A DNA stretch of 64,000 nt from JAYKGU01 sp035285585 (GTDB taxonomy: Bacteria > Cyanobacteriota > Cyanobacteriia > CAKZMO01): contig JAYKGU010000293.1 of the NCBI GenBank assembly GCA_035285585.1, positions 21,681-85,680 of the forward strand, read 5' to 3'. The position numbers and the translations under genes are program-made. The notes beneath the pieces were generated by a model, which had not been told where the DNA came from, did not search any database, and saw only the letters and a program-made list of their open reading frames with translations. Each line of letters starts with the position of its first letter. Position 1 is the first letter of the stretch. Below, one piece after another: positions 53,236 to 63,033 of this stretch.

Positions 53236-54435
53236 ATGCCTGAACAAAACCCGATCGACACTCGTATTCAGTCGGTCAACCAGCGGCTCAAAGCTGCCCA
53301 GCTTGGGCTACAGCTCGAGCGACGGGGCAATAAGCTGAGTCTGCGGGGAACCCTGCCCCCCCGCCCCGATCGCCACCGCTTAAAACCCCACCAGCAGCGC
53401 CTCAGCCTGGGGCTACCGGCCACCCCCGCTGGGGTCAAGCAGGCCGAGCAGCAGGCCAAAATCATCGCCGCCCAACTCATCCAGCGCACGTTTGACTGGC
53501 GCGACTATCTTCCCCTCGCTGGGGGGCAGCGCCTCTGCGAAATGGATGTGGCGCAGAAAATTGACGCCTTCCGCCAGGATTTTTTTAACCAGCCCCAGCG
53601 GCAGGACGCCCCCGCATCGGCCCTGGCCAACTGGGAAACGGCTTACCTGCCCTACCTGCGCAAACTGGAGGCGATCGCCCAAACATCTCCCCACCTGGAC
53701 CTGGTAGAAGCCATCTACAAAACCATCGAAGCCATCCCTGCCCATACCCGGAGCCGCCAGGTTTGCTGCACCGCCCTCGGCGCGTTGGCTACCTTTTTAC
53801 GCCTGGATCTGCCCACTGATCTAAAGACCTACTGGGGCACCTACAACGCCAGTCGCGCCCGTCCGCGCCAGTTACCCACTGATGAGGAAATTGTTGCGGT
53901 CTACCATACCATTCCCCATCCAGCATGGCGATTTGTCTATGGGGTAATGGCCACCTATGGTCTGCGCAACCATGAAGTGTTTTTCTCTGATTACAGCCAG
54001 CTTCAGCAGGGTCACCCGGCAGCTACGGTGAACGTCCTCGAAACCACCAAAACGGGCGATCGCGAAGTCTGGCCTTTCTATCCAGAATGGGTGCAGCAAT
54101 TTCAGCTCACGGAGGTGACATTGCCCAACCTGACAACCGATCTCGAGCAAACTACTCTGCAGCGCATTGGCCAAAAGGTGAGCAGCCAGCTCCGCCGCTA
54201 CGGCCTACCGTTTTCCCCCTACAACCTGCGTCATGCCTGGGCCGTGCGTACCATTCACTTTGGCCTGCCTGATACCATTGCTGCCCAGATGATGGGGCAC
54301 TCGGTCGCCATTCACACCCGCACCTATCACCGCTGGCTGACACGGCGAGACCAGCAACAGGCAGTGGAAACCGCCCTCAGTCGGCATCCTCCCCAGGCAC
54401 CATCTGCTTTCCAAGGGCAGTCCCCTTTTGAATAG
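53236..54435 (+). CDS. Tyrosine recombinase-like protein (phage integrase family)
   Basis: 399 residues from ATG at 53236; a GTG one codon earlier is equally possible. The N-terminal half has a positively charged arm and SAM-like region. The catalytic half shows YGLRNHE (first Arg), NLRHAWAVR (His-x-x-Arg), MMGHSVAIHTRTYHRW (His, then Tyr). This matches the catalytic order of integrases. No attachment site or other mobile genes were seen nearby, so it may be a resident cyanobacterial recombinase and not a recent element. Confidence 0.85.
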   Translation: MPEQNPIDTRIQSVNQRLKAAQLGLQLERRGNKLSLRGTLPPRPDRHRLKPHQQRLSLGLPATPAGVKQAEQQAKIIAAQLIQRTFDWRDYLPLAGGQRLCEMDVAQKIDAFRQDFFNQPQRQDAPASALANWETAYLPYLRKLEAIAQTSPHLDLVEAIYKTIEAIPAHTRSRQVCCTALGALATFLRLDLPTDLKTYWGTYNASRARPRQLPTDEEIVAVYHTIPHPAWRFVYGVMATYGLRNHEVFFSDYSQLQQGHPAATVNVLETTKTGDREVWPFYPEWVQQFQLTEVTLPNLTTDLEQTTLQRIGQKVSSQLRRYGLPFSPYNLRHAWAVRTIHFGLPDTIAAQMMGHSVAIHTRTYHRWLTRRDQQQAVETALSRHPPQAPSAFQGQSPFE

Positions 54436-54588
54436 TTAAATGTTTTCTTGGGGCAGGTAACACACCAACCACCCCTGCTCCTCAGCGTGAGAAACGCTGT
54501 AACCTCGACGCGGTTTTAGTTTCGGTAAGAATATTTTTTCACTCGGTAGAGTAGGAGGGAAGGCAGTCGTGTAACGATTTATAGGCAT
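54436..54588 (-). CDS. Possible 50-residue ORF
   Basis: ATG at 54588; the product contains LPKLKPRRGYSVSHAEEQGW and ends CYLPQENI. Its TAA follows the recombinase TAG with no gap, tail to tail. No ribosome site precedes the ATG, and it lies in the region where the Crp-family gene's promoter should be. Composition is plausible for protein; evidence is weak. Confidence 0.3.
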   Translation of the reverse strand: MPINRYTTAFPPTLPSEKIFLPKLKPRRGYSVSHAEEQGWLVCYLPQENI

Positions 54589-54597
54589 TAACGGATA

Positions 54598-55359
54598 ATG
54601 GCAGATCTCCGAAACAGTCCAGTTGGCTTCAATCAACTTCTTGCTGCCCTGCCACCAGACGATTACGAGCAACTCGCGCCGTCACTGGAAACCGTTTCGC
54701 TCCAGATGGGTCAGGTGCTGTGCGAACCCTACGAGCCGATCACCCACGTCTATTTCCCATTCCAGGCAATGATCTCCCTGCTGGCCGTGATGGAAGATGG
54801 CACCACGACTGAAGTAGGCGTAATCGGCAATACAGGAATACTCGGCTATCCAGTGTATCTAGGAAGCAATACCACCTGCCGTCGTGCCATTGTCCAGGTT
54901 CCTGGAATGGCTGTGCGCATGAGGGCAGAGGTGCTGCGAACGGAGTTTGAACAACGAGCCGAGCTTAGGCGGCTACTGTTGCGCTACACCAAAGCACTGA
55001 TTGTCCAGATTAGCCAGACGGCGGCCTGCTATCGGCTCCACTCGATTGAGCAGCGCCTTGCCCGCTGGCTCGCCATGGCCTGTGACTACCAGCAGTCAGA
55101 AGAGCTGCAGCTCACCCAAGAGTTTTTGGCAACAATGCTGGGTACCCGTCGAGCCAGCATCACCACGGCAGCAAGTGCTCTCCAGAAGGCCAATCTAATT
55201 CGCTACAGCCGAGGAAAAATTGTTGTCCTCGACCCGATTGGTCTACGGCTAGCCGCCTGTGAATGCTACAGCGCCATTCGAGAAGAGTATCAGCGGCTCT
55301 CTCCCAATCTAGAGGAGGTTGCGCGCTCTTACCGGGATGGGCATTTCCCGCCACGATGA
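54598..55359 (+). CDS. Crp/Fnr-family transcriptional regulator
   Basis: 253 residues. Residues 25-140 resemble a cNMP-binding-type beta roll (THVYFPFQAMISLLAVME, EVGVIGNTGILGYPVYLG), and a C-terminal winged helix with LTQEFLATMLGTRRASITTA follows. It lacks the clear phosphate-binding cassette (FGE...RxA) of true cAMP receptors. It is distinct from NtcA. Regulated genes and ligand unknown. ATG at 54598. Confidence 0.88.
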   Translation: MADLRNSPVGFNQLLAALPPDDYEQLAPSLETVSLQMGQVLCEPYEPITHVYFPFQAMISLLAVMEDGTTTEVGVIGNTGILGYPVYLGSNTTCRRAIVQVPGMAVRMRAEVLRTEFEQRAELRRLLLRYTKALIVQISQTAACYRLHSIEQRLARWLAMACDYQQSEELQLTQEFLATMLGTRRASITTAASALQKANLIRYSRGKIVVLDPIGLRLAACECYSAIREEYQRLSPNLEEVARSYRDGHFPPR

Positions 55360-55658
55360 AAGCATTGACTACAGCGTTTCTCATTAAGTAGAACTGCATT
55401 GAAAAACGAAGGTTAGAAAACCGAGGGAGCGCCCCACTGTTTTTATCTATGGCCATGTACTTAACAGGATCTTCGCTGCGTCAAATCTTTTTGCGCCAGA
55501 TATGATTGCGCTTGGCAAATTTGTTTAATGTTTTGTTACGCTAAACCACGCTTCGTAACAGCCGCCTTAAGAGAAACCAAGAATGTTCCAACTTAGGCCA
55601 ATGCCTCGGCACAATAGACAATCAAGGTCAATGACTAAGTAGTAACCACGAAGCTATG
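55360..55658. other. Gap with partial repeats
   Basis: Contains a TATCTATGGCCATGTACTTAA segment resembling sequence at 55701 and 58928. No gene was seen. Confidence 0.4.
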
Positions 55659-55692
55659 GTGGGGTTCGCCCCCGCCGGGGGGCGAACCCCAC
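55659..55692. repeat. 15-bp perfect hairpin
   Basis: GTGGGGTTCGCCCCC and GGGGGCGAACCCCAC around a GCCG loop. The unrelated element at 31860 (GCGCCCCCGCC...GGCGC) has the same style, typical of small cyanobacterial intergenic palindromes. Confidence 0.75.
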
Positions 55693-55791
55693 TGGCTTTT
55701 CATGACCACGTACTTACTGTTTAAATCCTGTGGCCCAGTCTCTACGGCTCAATCCCCACAGTCAGTCCAATACAAGCGAGGCGATCGCCCC

Positions 55792-56766
55792 ATGTATGAC
55801 CACCGCCTCATCTCCGGCAGAATATCCCACCCACCATCGCCACTGGGGTTTGTCGCCTCTCCGGGCGATCGCGCCCATGCTGCTGCCTGTGACTGGCTCG
55901 AACAGGTGCAGATGGCTCTGGCCCTCGCCAATCCATCCCTCCTGCGATCGCTGTTAACCGACTGCACCCCATCCCTCATCCCTGCCCACCGCATTGGGGC
56001 AATCTCATCCATGGTGGGCGTACCCATTGAGGCCGCCGATGCCGCCGATGGCGTACTGCAGTTTGAGGTGATCCACAGCGTTCTGGCCACTCCCCAGTCC
56101 CAGGTCGATGAGTGGGTGAGCGGTTCACTTTGCTCCACCGGATCCCAGCCCGATCACCGCTGTGTTGAGCGAGAATACGCCCGCCTAACCCAGTGCGAGT
56201 CAGAGCTGCACACCCTGGGGCGGGGGATGACGCTGACCGAGGCGATCGCCCTGCTCAGCCACGCCGGATTTTCCTCTGCTGCAATTCGCGATATTCTCTC
56301 CCTACCGTTTGATGGCTGGCACAAATCCTGGTGGTACATGCCCGATGAGAGTCAGCACTTCACCATTCCCTTCCGCCGCTACCTGCGTACCCGCCGCCTG
56401 GCAGATGGCACCGTTACCCTGCAATACAAAGACTTCTTTGCCCATACCAAGCCCTGCTGCTTCACCAGCCAGATTCAGCGGGTGCTGATTGACGTACAGG
56501 TAGAGCCAACCAGCTTCACCCAAACCCTGCGGCGCATCAACTATCGGCGCGATCGCCTGGGAATTGCCGCTGTGATGCTGGTGTGCGATCGCGTTTCCGA
56601 ACTGGAGGCGCGGGGCTACATCAATCAGGGGGTTCACCTGCTGTCGGCAGCGGCGATCGCGCTTCCCACCCACGCTGACTGTACCCACTGCGCCAACCAC
56701 GATTGCCCCATGCAGGGCAACCCCGACTCGCCGGTGCTCACCTGTCAGCGCTTCTGCCGGGATTAG
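55792..56766 (+). CDS. Conserved hypothetical protein with C-terminal Cys cluster
   Basis: 324 residues from ATG at 55792. A longer start at 55702 would add 30 residues that lie in repeat-like DNA, so the short form is preferred, but not certainly. The middle carries LTEAIALLSHAGFSSAAIRD, helix-turn-helix-like. The C-terminus has Cys-x2-Cys and more (DCTHCANHDCPMQGNPDSP then CQRFC), a possible zinc or Fe-S site. Cyanobacterial, function unknown. Confidence 0.7.
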   Translation: MYDHRLISGRISHPPSPLGFVASPGDRAHAAACDWLEQVQMALALANPSLLRSLLTDCTPSLIPAHRIGAISSMVGVPIEAADAADGVLQFEVIHSVLATPQSQVDEWVSGSLCSTGSQPDHRCVEREYARLTQCESELHTLGRGMTLTEAIALLSHAGFSSAAIRDILSLPFDGWHKSWWYMPDESQHFTIPFRRYLRTRRLADGTVTLQYKDFFAHTKPCCFTSQIQRVLIDVQVEPTSFTQTLRRINYRRDRLGIAAVMLVCDRVSELEARGYINQGVHLLSAAAIALPTHADCTHCANHDCPMQGNPDSPVLTCQRFCRD

Positions 56767-56794
56767 CGTCTGCCGGGATTAGCGCCTGCCAGGA

Positions 56795-57649
56795 TTAGAT
56801 CGATTCTTCCAGGGAATCGCCCCCCTGGGTGACGTAATTCAAAATCTCGCGCACCACGCCGCTTTTGCCCCGACAGTTGAGCTGGAGTACGTCCCCAGCC
56901 AGGGAACCGGCTTCTTTCAGGCTAAAGACGATTTCCGTCAGCCGATGGCTCATATAGCCCGTAATCAGCACCACCAGGTTGCAGCGGCAGATTTTCGACT
57001 TGACGCGGGTGCGGTTTGTGTTGGATTCGGTAATGCGGGGAATTTCAACCCAGTACTTCAGGCCGTGATGGGTACGCAGTTCTTGAATCACGCCCCGCCG
57101 CGTAGAGGGATGGCCGCCCACCAGGGCCAGCCGCAGACTGGACAGATCTACCCGCGACAGAATAGCCGAAACTGCCTCAGCGGCTTCGGCCTCAGCCTCC
57201 AGGTCAGCCTCAATACCGCCCTCTTCAACCTCGCTGGCTTCGGCTATGGTAATGGATATCAGCGGTACGTCGGCGGCGATCGCCCCAGGTTCGACAGCCA
57301 CCGGCTCTACATCGTCTACATCCGTCACCGATGACGCCGCCAGGGAAGCCGTAACCTGCTCCAGCTCTTCTTCTAGCAGCCACACCTGCATCTGCAACTC
57401 ATCCCGTTCGCGCCGCAGTTGATCAGTGGTGAGTTTTAACTCAGCAATTTCGGCATCGGTGTACTGCACCAGTTCGCGAATTTCGGCCCGGAGGCGATCG
57501 CGCTCTACCTGCGCTGAGATGAGCATTATCTCCAGAGACTGCACCCGCCGTCGGCCTTTTTTACCGCTAAAGCCCTCTACGGCATGCACAATGAGCTGCG
57601 ACAGCGGGTGAACAATTGTTCGACGCCACTCTGGTCGGAACCGTTTCAT
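56795..57649 (-). CDS. DUF2325 domain protein with coiled coil
   Basis: 284 residues from ATG at 57649, preceded by AGGAGG; a TTG farther upstream is not needed. A basic start (MKRFRPEWRRTIVHPLSQLI) leads to a coiled coil (about 55-110) and an acidic linker. The DUF2325 domain (about 185-275) has LALVGGHPSTRRGVIQELR and CNLVVLITGYMSHRLTEIV. Function unknown; members often occur as conserved cyanobacterial single-copy genes. Confidence 0.8.
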   Translation of the reverse strand: MKRFRPEWRRTIVHPLSQLIVHAVEGFSGKKGRRRVQSLEIMLISAQVERDRLRAEIRELVQYTDAEIAELKLTTDQLRRERDELQMQVWLLEEELEQVTASLAASSVTDVDDVEPVAVEPGAIAADVPLISITIAEASEVEEGGIEADLEAEAEAAEAVSAILSRVDLSSLRLALVGGHPSTRRGVIQELRTHHGLKYWVEIPRITESNTNRTRVKSKICRCNLVVLITGYMSHRLTEIVFSLKEAGSLAGDVLQLNCRGKSGVVREILNYVTQGGDSLEESI

Positions 57650-57807
57650 ACCGACTCCCTCCTGCGGAATGACCTGCAAAACAGGCCTGGGCAAACGGGG
57701 CAACGCCCTCAAAATCCTGGTGCTGTAAGCTAACCATGATTAGAGTGTATCCGCAAACACTCCAGGTGGCTATCCCATCTGCTAATTCATTAAATCTGCC
57801 CAGGCAG

Positions 57808-58611
57808 TTAAAGCTGCATGAGCTGTTGTCGGCGGTTTTTTACCTTGGTGGGGTCAATTGTTACGGCCACCTCATCCAGGGGAAGCGATCGCACGTTATT
57901 ATCGGCCACCTGCACCTGATAAACCCGCTGCTGAGAAAAGTCTAAGGCCGTGAGCCAGCCGCTTTTGGGGTGATAAGCCCCCGTGTCAATGTCGAGCCAG
58001 CCCGCCCCCCTGGCAATCATCCCTGGGGCCACGCCGGGCAGGGTGAAGGTAATCGTGTGCCCCGTAATGATGAGTTTGTCAGGGAAGTAGGGCTTGGGAT
58101 TGCTGTGGAAGACTTCGCGAATCCAGCACAGCTCCTGGGTAGTGTGGTCGGCAATTGAGAGGTTGGGGTGCATCCCGGCGTGAACCAGCCAGATATCGCC
58201 TAAATCTAGATAGAGAGGAAAGGTGCGAATCCAGTCGAGCTGGTCTAGCAGATATCCGGGGCGATCGTAGCTGGCAACGGTGGTTTGGCCGCCGCTAAAG
58301 AGCCAGGCCTGCAGGGCTGCAGCGCTGGCCCGCCCGTTTGGGAAGGCTTCTAGCAGCATTTGCTCGTGGTTGCCCATCAGGCTGGTGTAACCGTACTGGC
58401 GAACAAAATCCAGCACCTGGGCACTTTGAGGCCCCCGATCAATAAGGTCACCTAGAAAATAAACCTGGTCATCGGTGCCGGGGGCGATCGCCTCCATCAT
58501 CCGCATGAGAGCGTCGTAGTGACCATGCACATCTCCGACGAAAATGCGGCGATTTCTATTCTGTTTTTGTATGCTAGCCTCAAGACCTTGGAGTAATGTC
58601 ACGCCATTCAA
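57808..58611 (-). CDS. PPP-family serine/threonine phosphatase-like metallophosphoesterase
   Basis: 267 residues. Motifs GDVHGHYD, GDLIDRGPQ and MGNHEQM are the metal-binding set of PPP phosphatases (DxH, GDxxDRG, GNHE); a later VHAGMHPN supplies a further His. It would use two metals to remove phosphate from proteins or small molecules. The start is unclear: TTG at 58611 or GTG at 58602, neither with a ribosome site; no in-frame ATG lies before GDVHG. Confidence 0.88.
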   Translation of the reverse strand: MNGVTLLQGLEASIQKQNRNRRIFVGDVHGHYDALMRMMEAIAPGTDDQVYFLGDLIDRGPQSAQVLDFVRQYGYTSLMGNHEQMLLEAFPNGRASAAALQAWLFSGGQTTVASYDRPGYLLDQLDWIRTFPLYLDLGDIWLVHAGMHPNLSIADHTTQELCWIREVFHSNPKPYFPDKLIITGHTITFTLPGVAPGMIARGAGWLDIDTGAYHPKSGWLTALDFSQQRVYQVQVADNNVRSLPLDEVAVTIDPTKVKNRRQQLMQL

Positions 58612-59105
58612 GTTGAATTCAGTACCTGCGATTTAGAGAAGATCGGGTCGGCTCACTACCGTTTCCAGGCTGCTTGGGCATCCATCCGGGTAACTCAGGT
58701 GCCGTCCGTTTATTTCCCTTTGGGAGCCTATCCAAAAACCTCGCTAGGGGCTTGGAATTCCAAAAACTCTGGAAAGTTCTCAGATAGGCACCATTGATTC
58801 CATTATGCCCAACTCTCTGAACGACTCCAGTCATGAAATAAGTAGATCCAGCAAACCTTAACCCAAGGTTTACAAATAAATCGGACTTCCGGCATTGTTC
58901 GTCACACTAACGCCCCCCACTGGCCAGTACATGGCCATAAACAAAGCCAGCGGACGCATTCCACCATAGCGTCGTTTACTTATGGCTACCTGCTTACTTC
59001 TCGGTTTTTGTTGTGTGGAGAGCTTTATTTAGGATTCTCTCACAAAATTGAACCTTCGGCAGCAGCCATTCAACAGAGGTGAACGGACAGGGGTACGCCC
59101 TTCCT
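58612..59105. other. Gene-free gap
   Basis: It contains family D copy 2 and, from 58917, a segment with CAGTACATGGCCATAAACAA similar to sequence at 55440. No gene or RNA was seen. Confidence 0.45.
58727..58792 (-). repeat. Repeat family D, copy 2
   Basis: 66 bp, reversed relative to 51665-51742, with CCTATCC at one end and GATAGGCACC at the other. TTGGAATTCCAAAAACTCTGG is conserved. Confidence 0.7.
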
Positions 59106-59831
59106 CTACTGGCTCAGCGCCCGCAAAAAATCCTGTAATCCTGACAGAATGCCCTTGCGGGGGCGTGGGGTTGCCCCTGGGGCAGTTTCACCGGAGGAGG
59201 CCAGGTCGCCGATGAGCAGCCGCTCGATCTCTTCAGCGGTGGGGCGCTGGGCCTGTTCGCCAGCCAGTTCATAATCGCCTTCTGTTTCTCGCCAAACCTG
59301 CCAGGGAGACGGGTAGCAGCGGAACAGGGCGCTGCCCTCCAGGGGACGGAGGTAGTAGCAGGATTCAAAGGTATTGAGGAAGCGCTCCCGCAGTTGCCGT
59401 CCGGCATAGCCGATGCCAATGGTGGCCACGTCTTCAAGGCTGGGGTTGAGGAAGATGACGGGGCGATCGCCCGCCTGGTTACACATTTCCTCAACCTGCG
59501 TGACCTCCACTGAGGATGGTTCCACAAAAATAAAGAGTTCTTCTTCTGGCTGGATGTCGGCTTTGAGATCTTGAATACCGCGAATGATGTAGGGCTTTTC
59601 ACCCCAGTCGCGCCGTGCCAGGGCTGCTGCCCCTGCATCGGGGAAAATGACCCGCAGCTTGTTCTCGAAATTTTCAAAAGCAGGGATAAATTGCGCCGCC
59701 ACCGGCATGACCTTCAGTTCGGGAATGAGAATCTCCACCTGAAGGCGCTTGTAGCCATCGTTAACGGCAGCAGTGGCGGCATCGCGGGCCTGGGCGATCG
59801 CGTCATCGAGGCTTTTAGGCAGTTGAGTCAT
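59106..59831 (-). CDS. DUF1995-family protein
   Basis: 241 residues starting MTQLPKSLDDAIAQARDAAT. Central segments (PEEELFIFVEPSSVEVTQVE, RPVIFLNPSLEDVATIGIGY) match the cyanobacterial and plastid family whose plant member LPA3 aids photosystem II assembly; that assignment is from memory. ATG at 59831. A possible role in thylakoid protein assembly is inferred only from the family. It lies 71 bases downstream of the methyltransferase gene and is probably cotranscribed. Confidence 0.75.
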   Translation of the reverse strand: MTQLPKSLDDAIAQARDAATAAVNDGYKRLQVEILIPELKVMPVAAQFIPAFENFENKLRVIFPDAGAAALARRDWGEKPYIIRGIQDLKADIQPEEELFIFVEPSSVEVTQVEEMCNQAGDRPVIFLNPSLEDVATIGIGYAGRQLRERFLNTFESCYYLRPLEGSALFRCYPSPWQVWRETEGDYELAGEQAQRPTAEEIERLLIGDLASSGETAPGATPRPRKGILSGLQDFLRALSQ

Positions 59832-59902
59832 GGCACTTGCAGAAGCACAGCATCCTCGATCCTACGCCATTCGGGCTGGGTTATTCGGCGGCCTGTCAGT
59901 TC

Positions 59903-61228
59903 TTAGCCCAGGGTAGGCATGGGGGGAATTTGCAGTCCGAGCAGTGGTTGCTTAACCTCGGCAGCAGCCAGCCCCTTCGCCTGGAGGAGGACGGAAAAAT
60001 TTCCCAGCCCCATGGGGTTAATCAGCGCGTGGAGAGCTTCGCGGCGACGGATCAGGTCGCTGGCGGATAGGGGTTGCTCTGGAGCAGGCTGGGAGAGGGC
60101 GGCAAGGCGATCGCCCAACCCCAAGGCCATGAGGAACAACCCCTGCTGGGTCAGCCCCAGGGACTGGAGGCCGCAGCGCTCCCCCTGGCGCTCCAGTGCC
60201 GTAAAGTCCACATGGGCTGTCAGATCCTGGTGGCCCACCAGCCGGTAGGGGTCACTGTGGTAAGCGTGCTGGTAGTAGCACTGCAGGGTGCCCGCAGCAC
60301 GGCTGGGGCTGTAGTAGCGCTGGGCCGGATAGCCATAGTCAATGGTGAGTACGTACCCCCGCTGGAGGCGATCGCCCACGATTTGCATCCAGTCCAGGGC
60401 CGCCAGGTTCACCTCCGTCTGGTAGCCCGACGGGTAGGGGGCGGCAGTGAGGTCGATGCCCGCTTGCTGAAAATACTCCTGCAGCCGGGGGGTAGACAGT
60501 TCATCGACGACTTCAATGAATTGGGGCAGGGCAGCGGCTTCAGGTTCGCCTTCAGGTCTATCTAATGCGGATTCGTCCACGGGCTGAAAATCTGCAATGC
60601 TGGCCTGCTGGTGCAGTGGATAGGTCGTCACGTAGATCTCCCGCAGTCGCCCCTGATCCACCACCACCCGGTGTACTGGAAAAGCATCAACCAGCTCATT
60701 GGAGAAAAAGCAGCCCACCACTGAATGGGGGGAGATTTCATCCCAGGTGCGCCAGCTCAAGCGTTGCCAGGTGCGGGTCAGGTTGGCAAACTGGCGCTGC
60801 TGGGCGGCAACCATCGCGGGTGACTTTTCCACCACGATGTATTCCAGGGCCTCGAAGCACTCGAAGTGATGGCGGTGCAGGTACCGCAGCACATCCTGAA
60901 TGATCAGCCCCTGCCCTGCTCCCATTTCCACCAGGGTGAAGGGCACCGGACAGCCCAGCCGTTGCCACATGTCGGCAAATTGCTCCGCCAGCAGCTCGCC
61001 AAAGTCGGCGGCCAGGTGGGGGGAGGTGACAAAATCGCCCTCGGCTCCAATGTGCGCCCGGTTGGTGACGTAGTAGCCCTCGCTGGGGTGATAGAGTACC
61101 CAATCCATGTAGGTGGCGAAGGAGATGCGCTGACCTGGGGCGGCCTGGATATGCTGGGCGATCGCCCGTCGCAGCCTGGGATTACCGGCCTCCTGATGCA
61201 AATTGGTAGGGGGATACGGAGCAACCAT
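59903..61228 (-). CDS. SAM-dependent methyltransferase of the MidA/NDUFAF7 family
   Basis: 441 residues from ATG at 61228; a TTG six codons farther out is the alternative. SAM motif VEMGAGQGLIIQDVL lies near residue 105, preceded by GDFVTSPHLAADFGELLAEQ, typical of this family. Eukaryotic NDUFAF7 methylates an Arg of complex I subunit NDUFS2; in cyanobacteria the target could be the NDH-1 homologue, but this is inference. Cytoplasmic. Confidence 0.88.
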   Translation of the reverse strand: MVAPYPPTNLHQEAGNPRLRRAIAQHIQAAPGQRISFATYMDWVLYHPSEGYYVTNRAHIGAEGDFVTSPHLAADFGELLAEQFADMWQRLGCPVPFTLVEMGAGQGLIIQDVLRYLHRHHFECFEALEYIVVEKSPAMVAAQQRQFANLTRTWQRLSWRTWDEISPHSVVGCFFSNELVDAFPVHRVVVDQGRLREIYVTTYPLHQQASIADFQPVDESALDRPEGEPEAAALPQFIEVVDELSTPRLQEYFQQAGIDLTAAPYPSGYQTEVNLAALDWMQIVGDRLQRGYVLTIDYGYPAQRYYSPSRAAGTLQCYYQHAYHSDPYRLVGHQDLTAHVDFTALERQGERCGLQSLGLTQQGLFLMALGLGDRLAALSQPAPEQPLSASDLIRRREALHALINPMGLGNFSVLLQAKGLAAAEVKQPLLGLQIPPMPTLG

Positions 61229-61319
61229 GCCAAAAAAACTAAACAAGTTCTAAAGGTTAGGCGTTGAGTGAGCCGCCCAATTCAAAACCTAAAACTCAAA
61301 ACTCAACCCTTCCCTACGC

Positions 61320-62675
61320 CTAATGCCGACTATACCAGCGCATCAGCACCCCCGCCAGTCGCTCAGAATCGTGGCGCACCCGTCCTTTCCCGTCCTCGTA
61401 CATGATGTTGGCAACCACGGCCCGTCGCCCCATCTGGGCCACCCCCTCCCGGTCAAAGAAAACCGGATGGGAGCCTTCCTGGGCATAGCGAATTAGGGAT
61501 TGGGCCGAGGGCGATCGCCGGTGGATGAGCACCGCGTCAAACAGCTTATGGCCGCAAGCGTCGTCAATGGCGCGAATGTGCTCTGACACGCTGTAATCAT
61601 CGGTTTCTCCTGGTTGGGTCATGATGTTACAGACATAAATGCGGGGCACGGTTTTTGCGGCGATCGCCGCTACGATTTCCGGCACCATCAGGTTGGGAAT
61701 GATGCTGGTATAGAGGCTGCCGGGGGCGATGATGATGTAATCCGCCTCCTGGATAGCCTGCAGCGCCTTCGGCAGGGCGGGCGGATTCTCCGGGGTGCAG
61801 CCAATTTGGACGATTTTCCCAGCGGCTTCGGTAATTTTTGATTCGCCCTCAATACGGCGGCCATCGGCAAGCTTGGCCCACAGCCGCACGTCGCTGAGGG
61901 TAGCGGGCAGCACCTGGCCCCGCACCGCTAAAACTTTAGAACTGGCGGCGATCGCCTGCTCCAGATCCCCGGTCACTTCGCCCATGGCGGTGATAAACAG
62001 GTTGCCGAAGCTGTGGCCCTCCAGGCCATTACCGGCCCGAAAGCGATACTGAAACAGCTCGGTCAGCAGCTTTTCCTCATCGGCCAGGGCCGCCAGACAG
62101 TTGCGGATGTCCCCTGGCGGCAGTACGCCAATTTCCCGCCGCAGGCGTCCCGACGAACCGCCGTCGTCTGCCACAGTGACGATTGCCGTGATGTTGGCGC
62201 TGTAGCGCTTCAGCCCCCGTAGCAAATTGGACAGCCCCGTGCCGCCTCCCAGGGCGACAATCTTTGGCCCCCGGTTTAAGCGACGATAGGTGGCCAGCAG
62301 GTCTACCAGATCTTCATCGCCATCGGGCATGAGGACTTCGGTAATCGCCCCCAGGGTGCGCGACTGCCCCCAAAAGACAAACAGCAATCCGGCAGCTAAC
62401 ACAATTGGCCCACTGACGTGACTGGGGACAAGGCTGGTCAGGGTGGACAGAGAGCGGCTGATGAACTGTCCGATGCGAAAGACGGGGGTCTGGTTGGCCC
62501 AGATGGCCAGCCCCAGCCCTACGCAAACCATGCCAACGGCACTGAGTAATAGCCACCGCTTTACAAACAGGCCGGGGGCCAGCCACTTATACCAGCGGTT
62601 GACCCGCTTGCGGGGGCGATAGGGTAGTCTGGCCTTAGGGCCTCTGGAAAATGTCTTTAAAAGCTTCAAAGGCAT
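61320..62675 (-). CDS. YvcK-like UDP-sugar-binding (gluconeogenesis factor) protein with two membrane helices
   Basis: 451 residues. Residues 38-60 and 85-105 are membrane helices, as in cyanobacterial members; Gram-positive YvcK lacks them. The body has IVALGGGTGLSNLLRGLK, VTVADDGGSSGRLRREIG and PGDIRNCLAAL, the nucleotide-sugar-binding motifs. YvcK/CuvA is linked to cell-shape and carbon metabolism in Bacillus. Here it would be anchored to the membrane. ATG at 62675. Confidence 0.92.
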   Translation of the reverse strand: MPLKLLKTFSRGPKARLPYRPRKRVNRWYKWLAPGLFVKRWLLLSAVGMVCVGLGLAIWANQTPVFRIGQFISRSLSTLTSLVPSHVSGPIVLAAGLLFVFWGQSRTLGAITEVLMPDGDEDLVDLLATYRRLNRGPKIVALGGGTGLSNLLRGLKRYSANITAIVTVADDGGSSGRLRREIGVLPPGDIRNCLAALADEEKLLTELFQYRFRAGNGLEGHSFGNLFITAMGEVTGDLEQAIAASSKVLAVRGQVLPATLSDVRLWAKLADGRRIEGESKITEAAGKIVQIGCTPENPPALPKALQAIQEADYIIIAPGSLYTSIIPNLMVPEIVAAIAAKTVPRIYVCNIMTQPGETDDYSVSEHIRAIDDACGHKLFDAVLIHRRSPSAQSLIRYAQEGSHPVFFDREGVAQMGRRAVVANIMYEDGKGRVRHDSERLAGVLMRWYSRH

Positions 62676-63033
62676 TGTCGGGGTGGGATGGAGGTCAACG
62701 TAGCCGTAGGCAATTAAACCAATTTCTCATACGGGCATCATCGTTGAGGATTATTGTTCACGTAAGTAGAACTGCGTCGTCTGGTTAGGCTCGATCATCT
62801 CAACGGACGTTTACTGGCCTGCACCCTCTGTGGCAGCCCTTATCAATTGACACAGAAGACACCTCATTACTGCCTCACCAGCATAGTCTTTTGATGCAGT
62901 CAAGCCAAATATACCCCTGTTAATCAAAGGTAGAAGCAAATGTCAATACTTCGTCAAGATGCCCGAACCGGATTTGGTGCTAACGTAATCAGAAAGCAGC
63001 GTTGCGCGGTGTAGGCAGGGTAGATTCCACAGT
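62676..63033. other. Divergent gap with no recognised feature
   Basis: It should hold promoters for both flanking genes. A TTGACA at 62847 has no good -10 at 17 bases. No repeat or RNA was seen. Confidence 0.45.

Noticed and set aside
53236..54435. Integrated prophage or genomic island marked by the integrase-like gene
   Set aside because: No phage genes, attachment repeats or tRNA junction flank it; neighbours are housekeeping genes.
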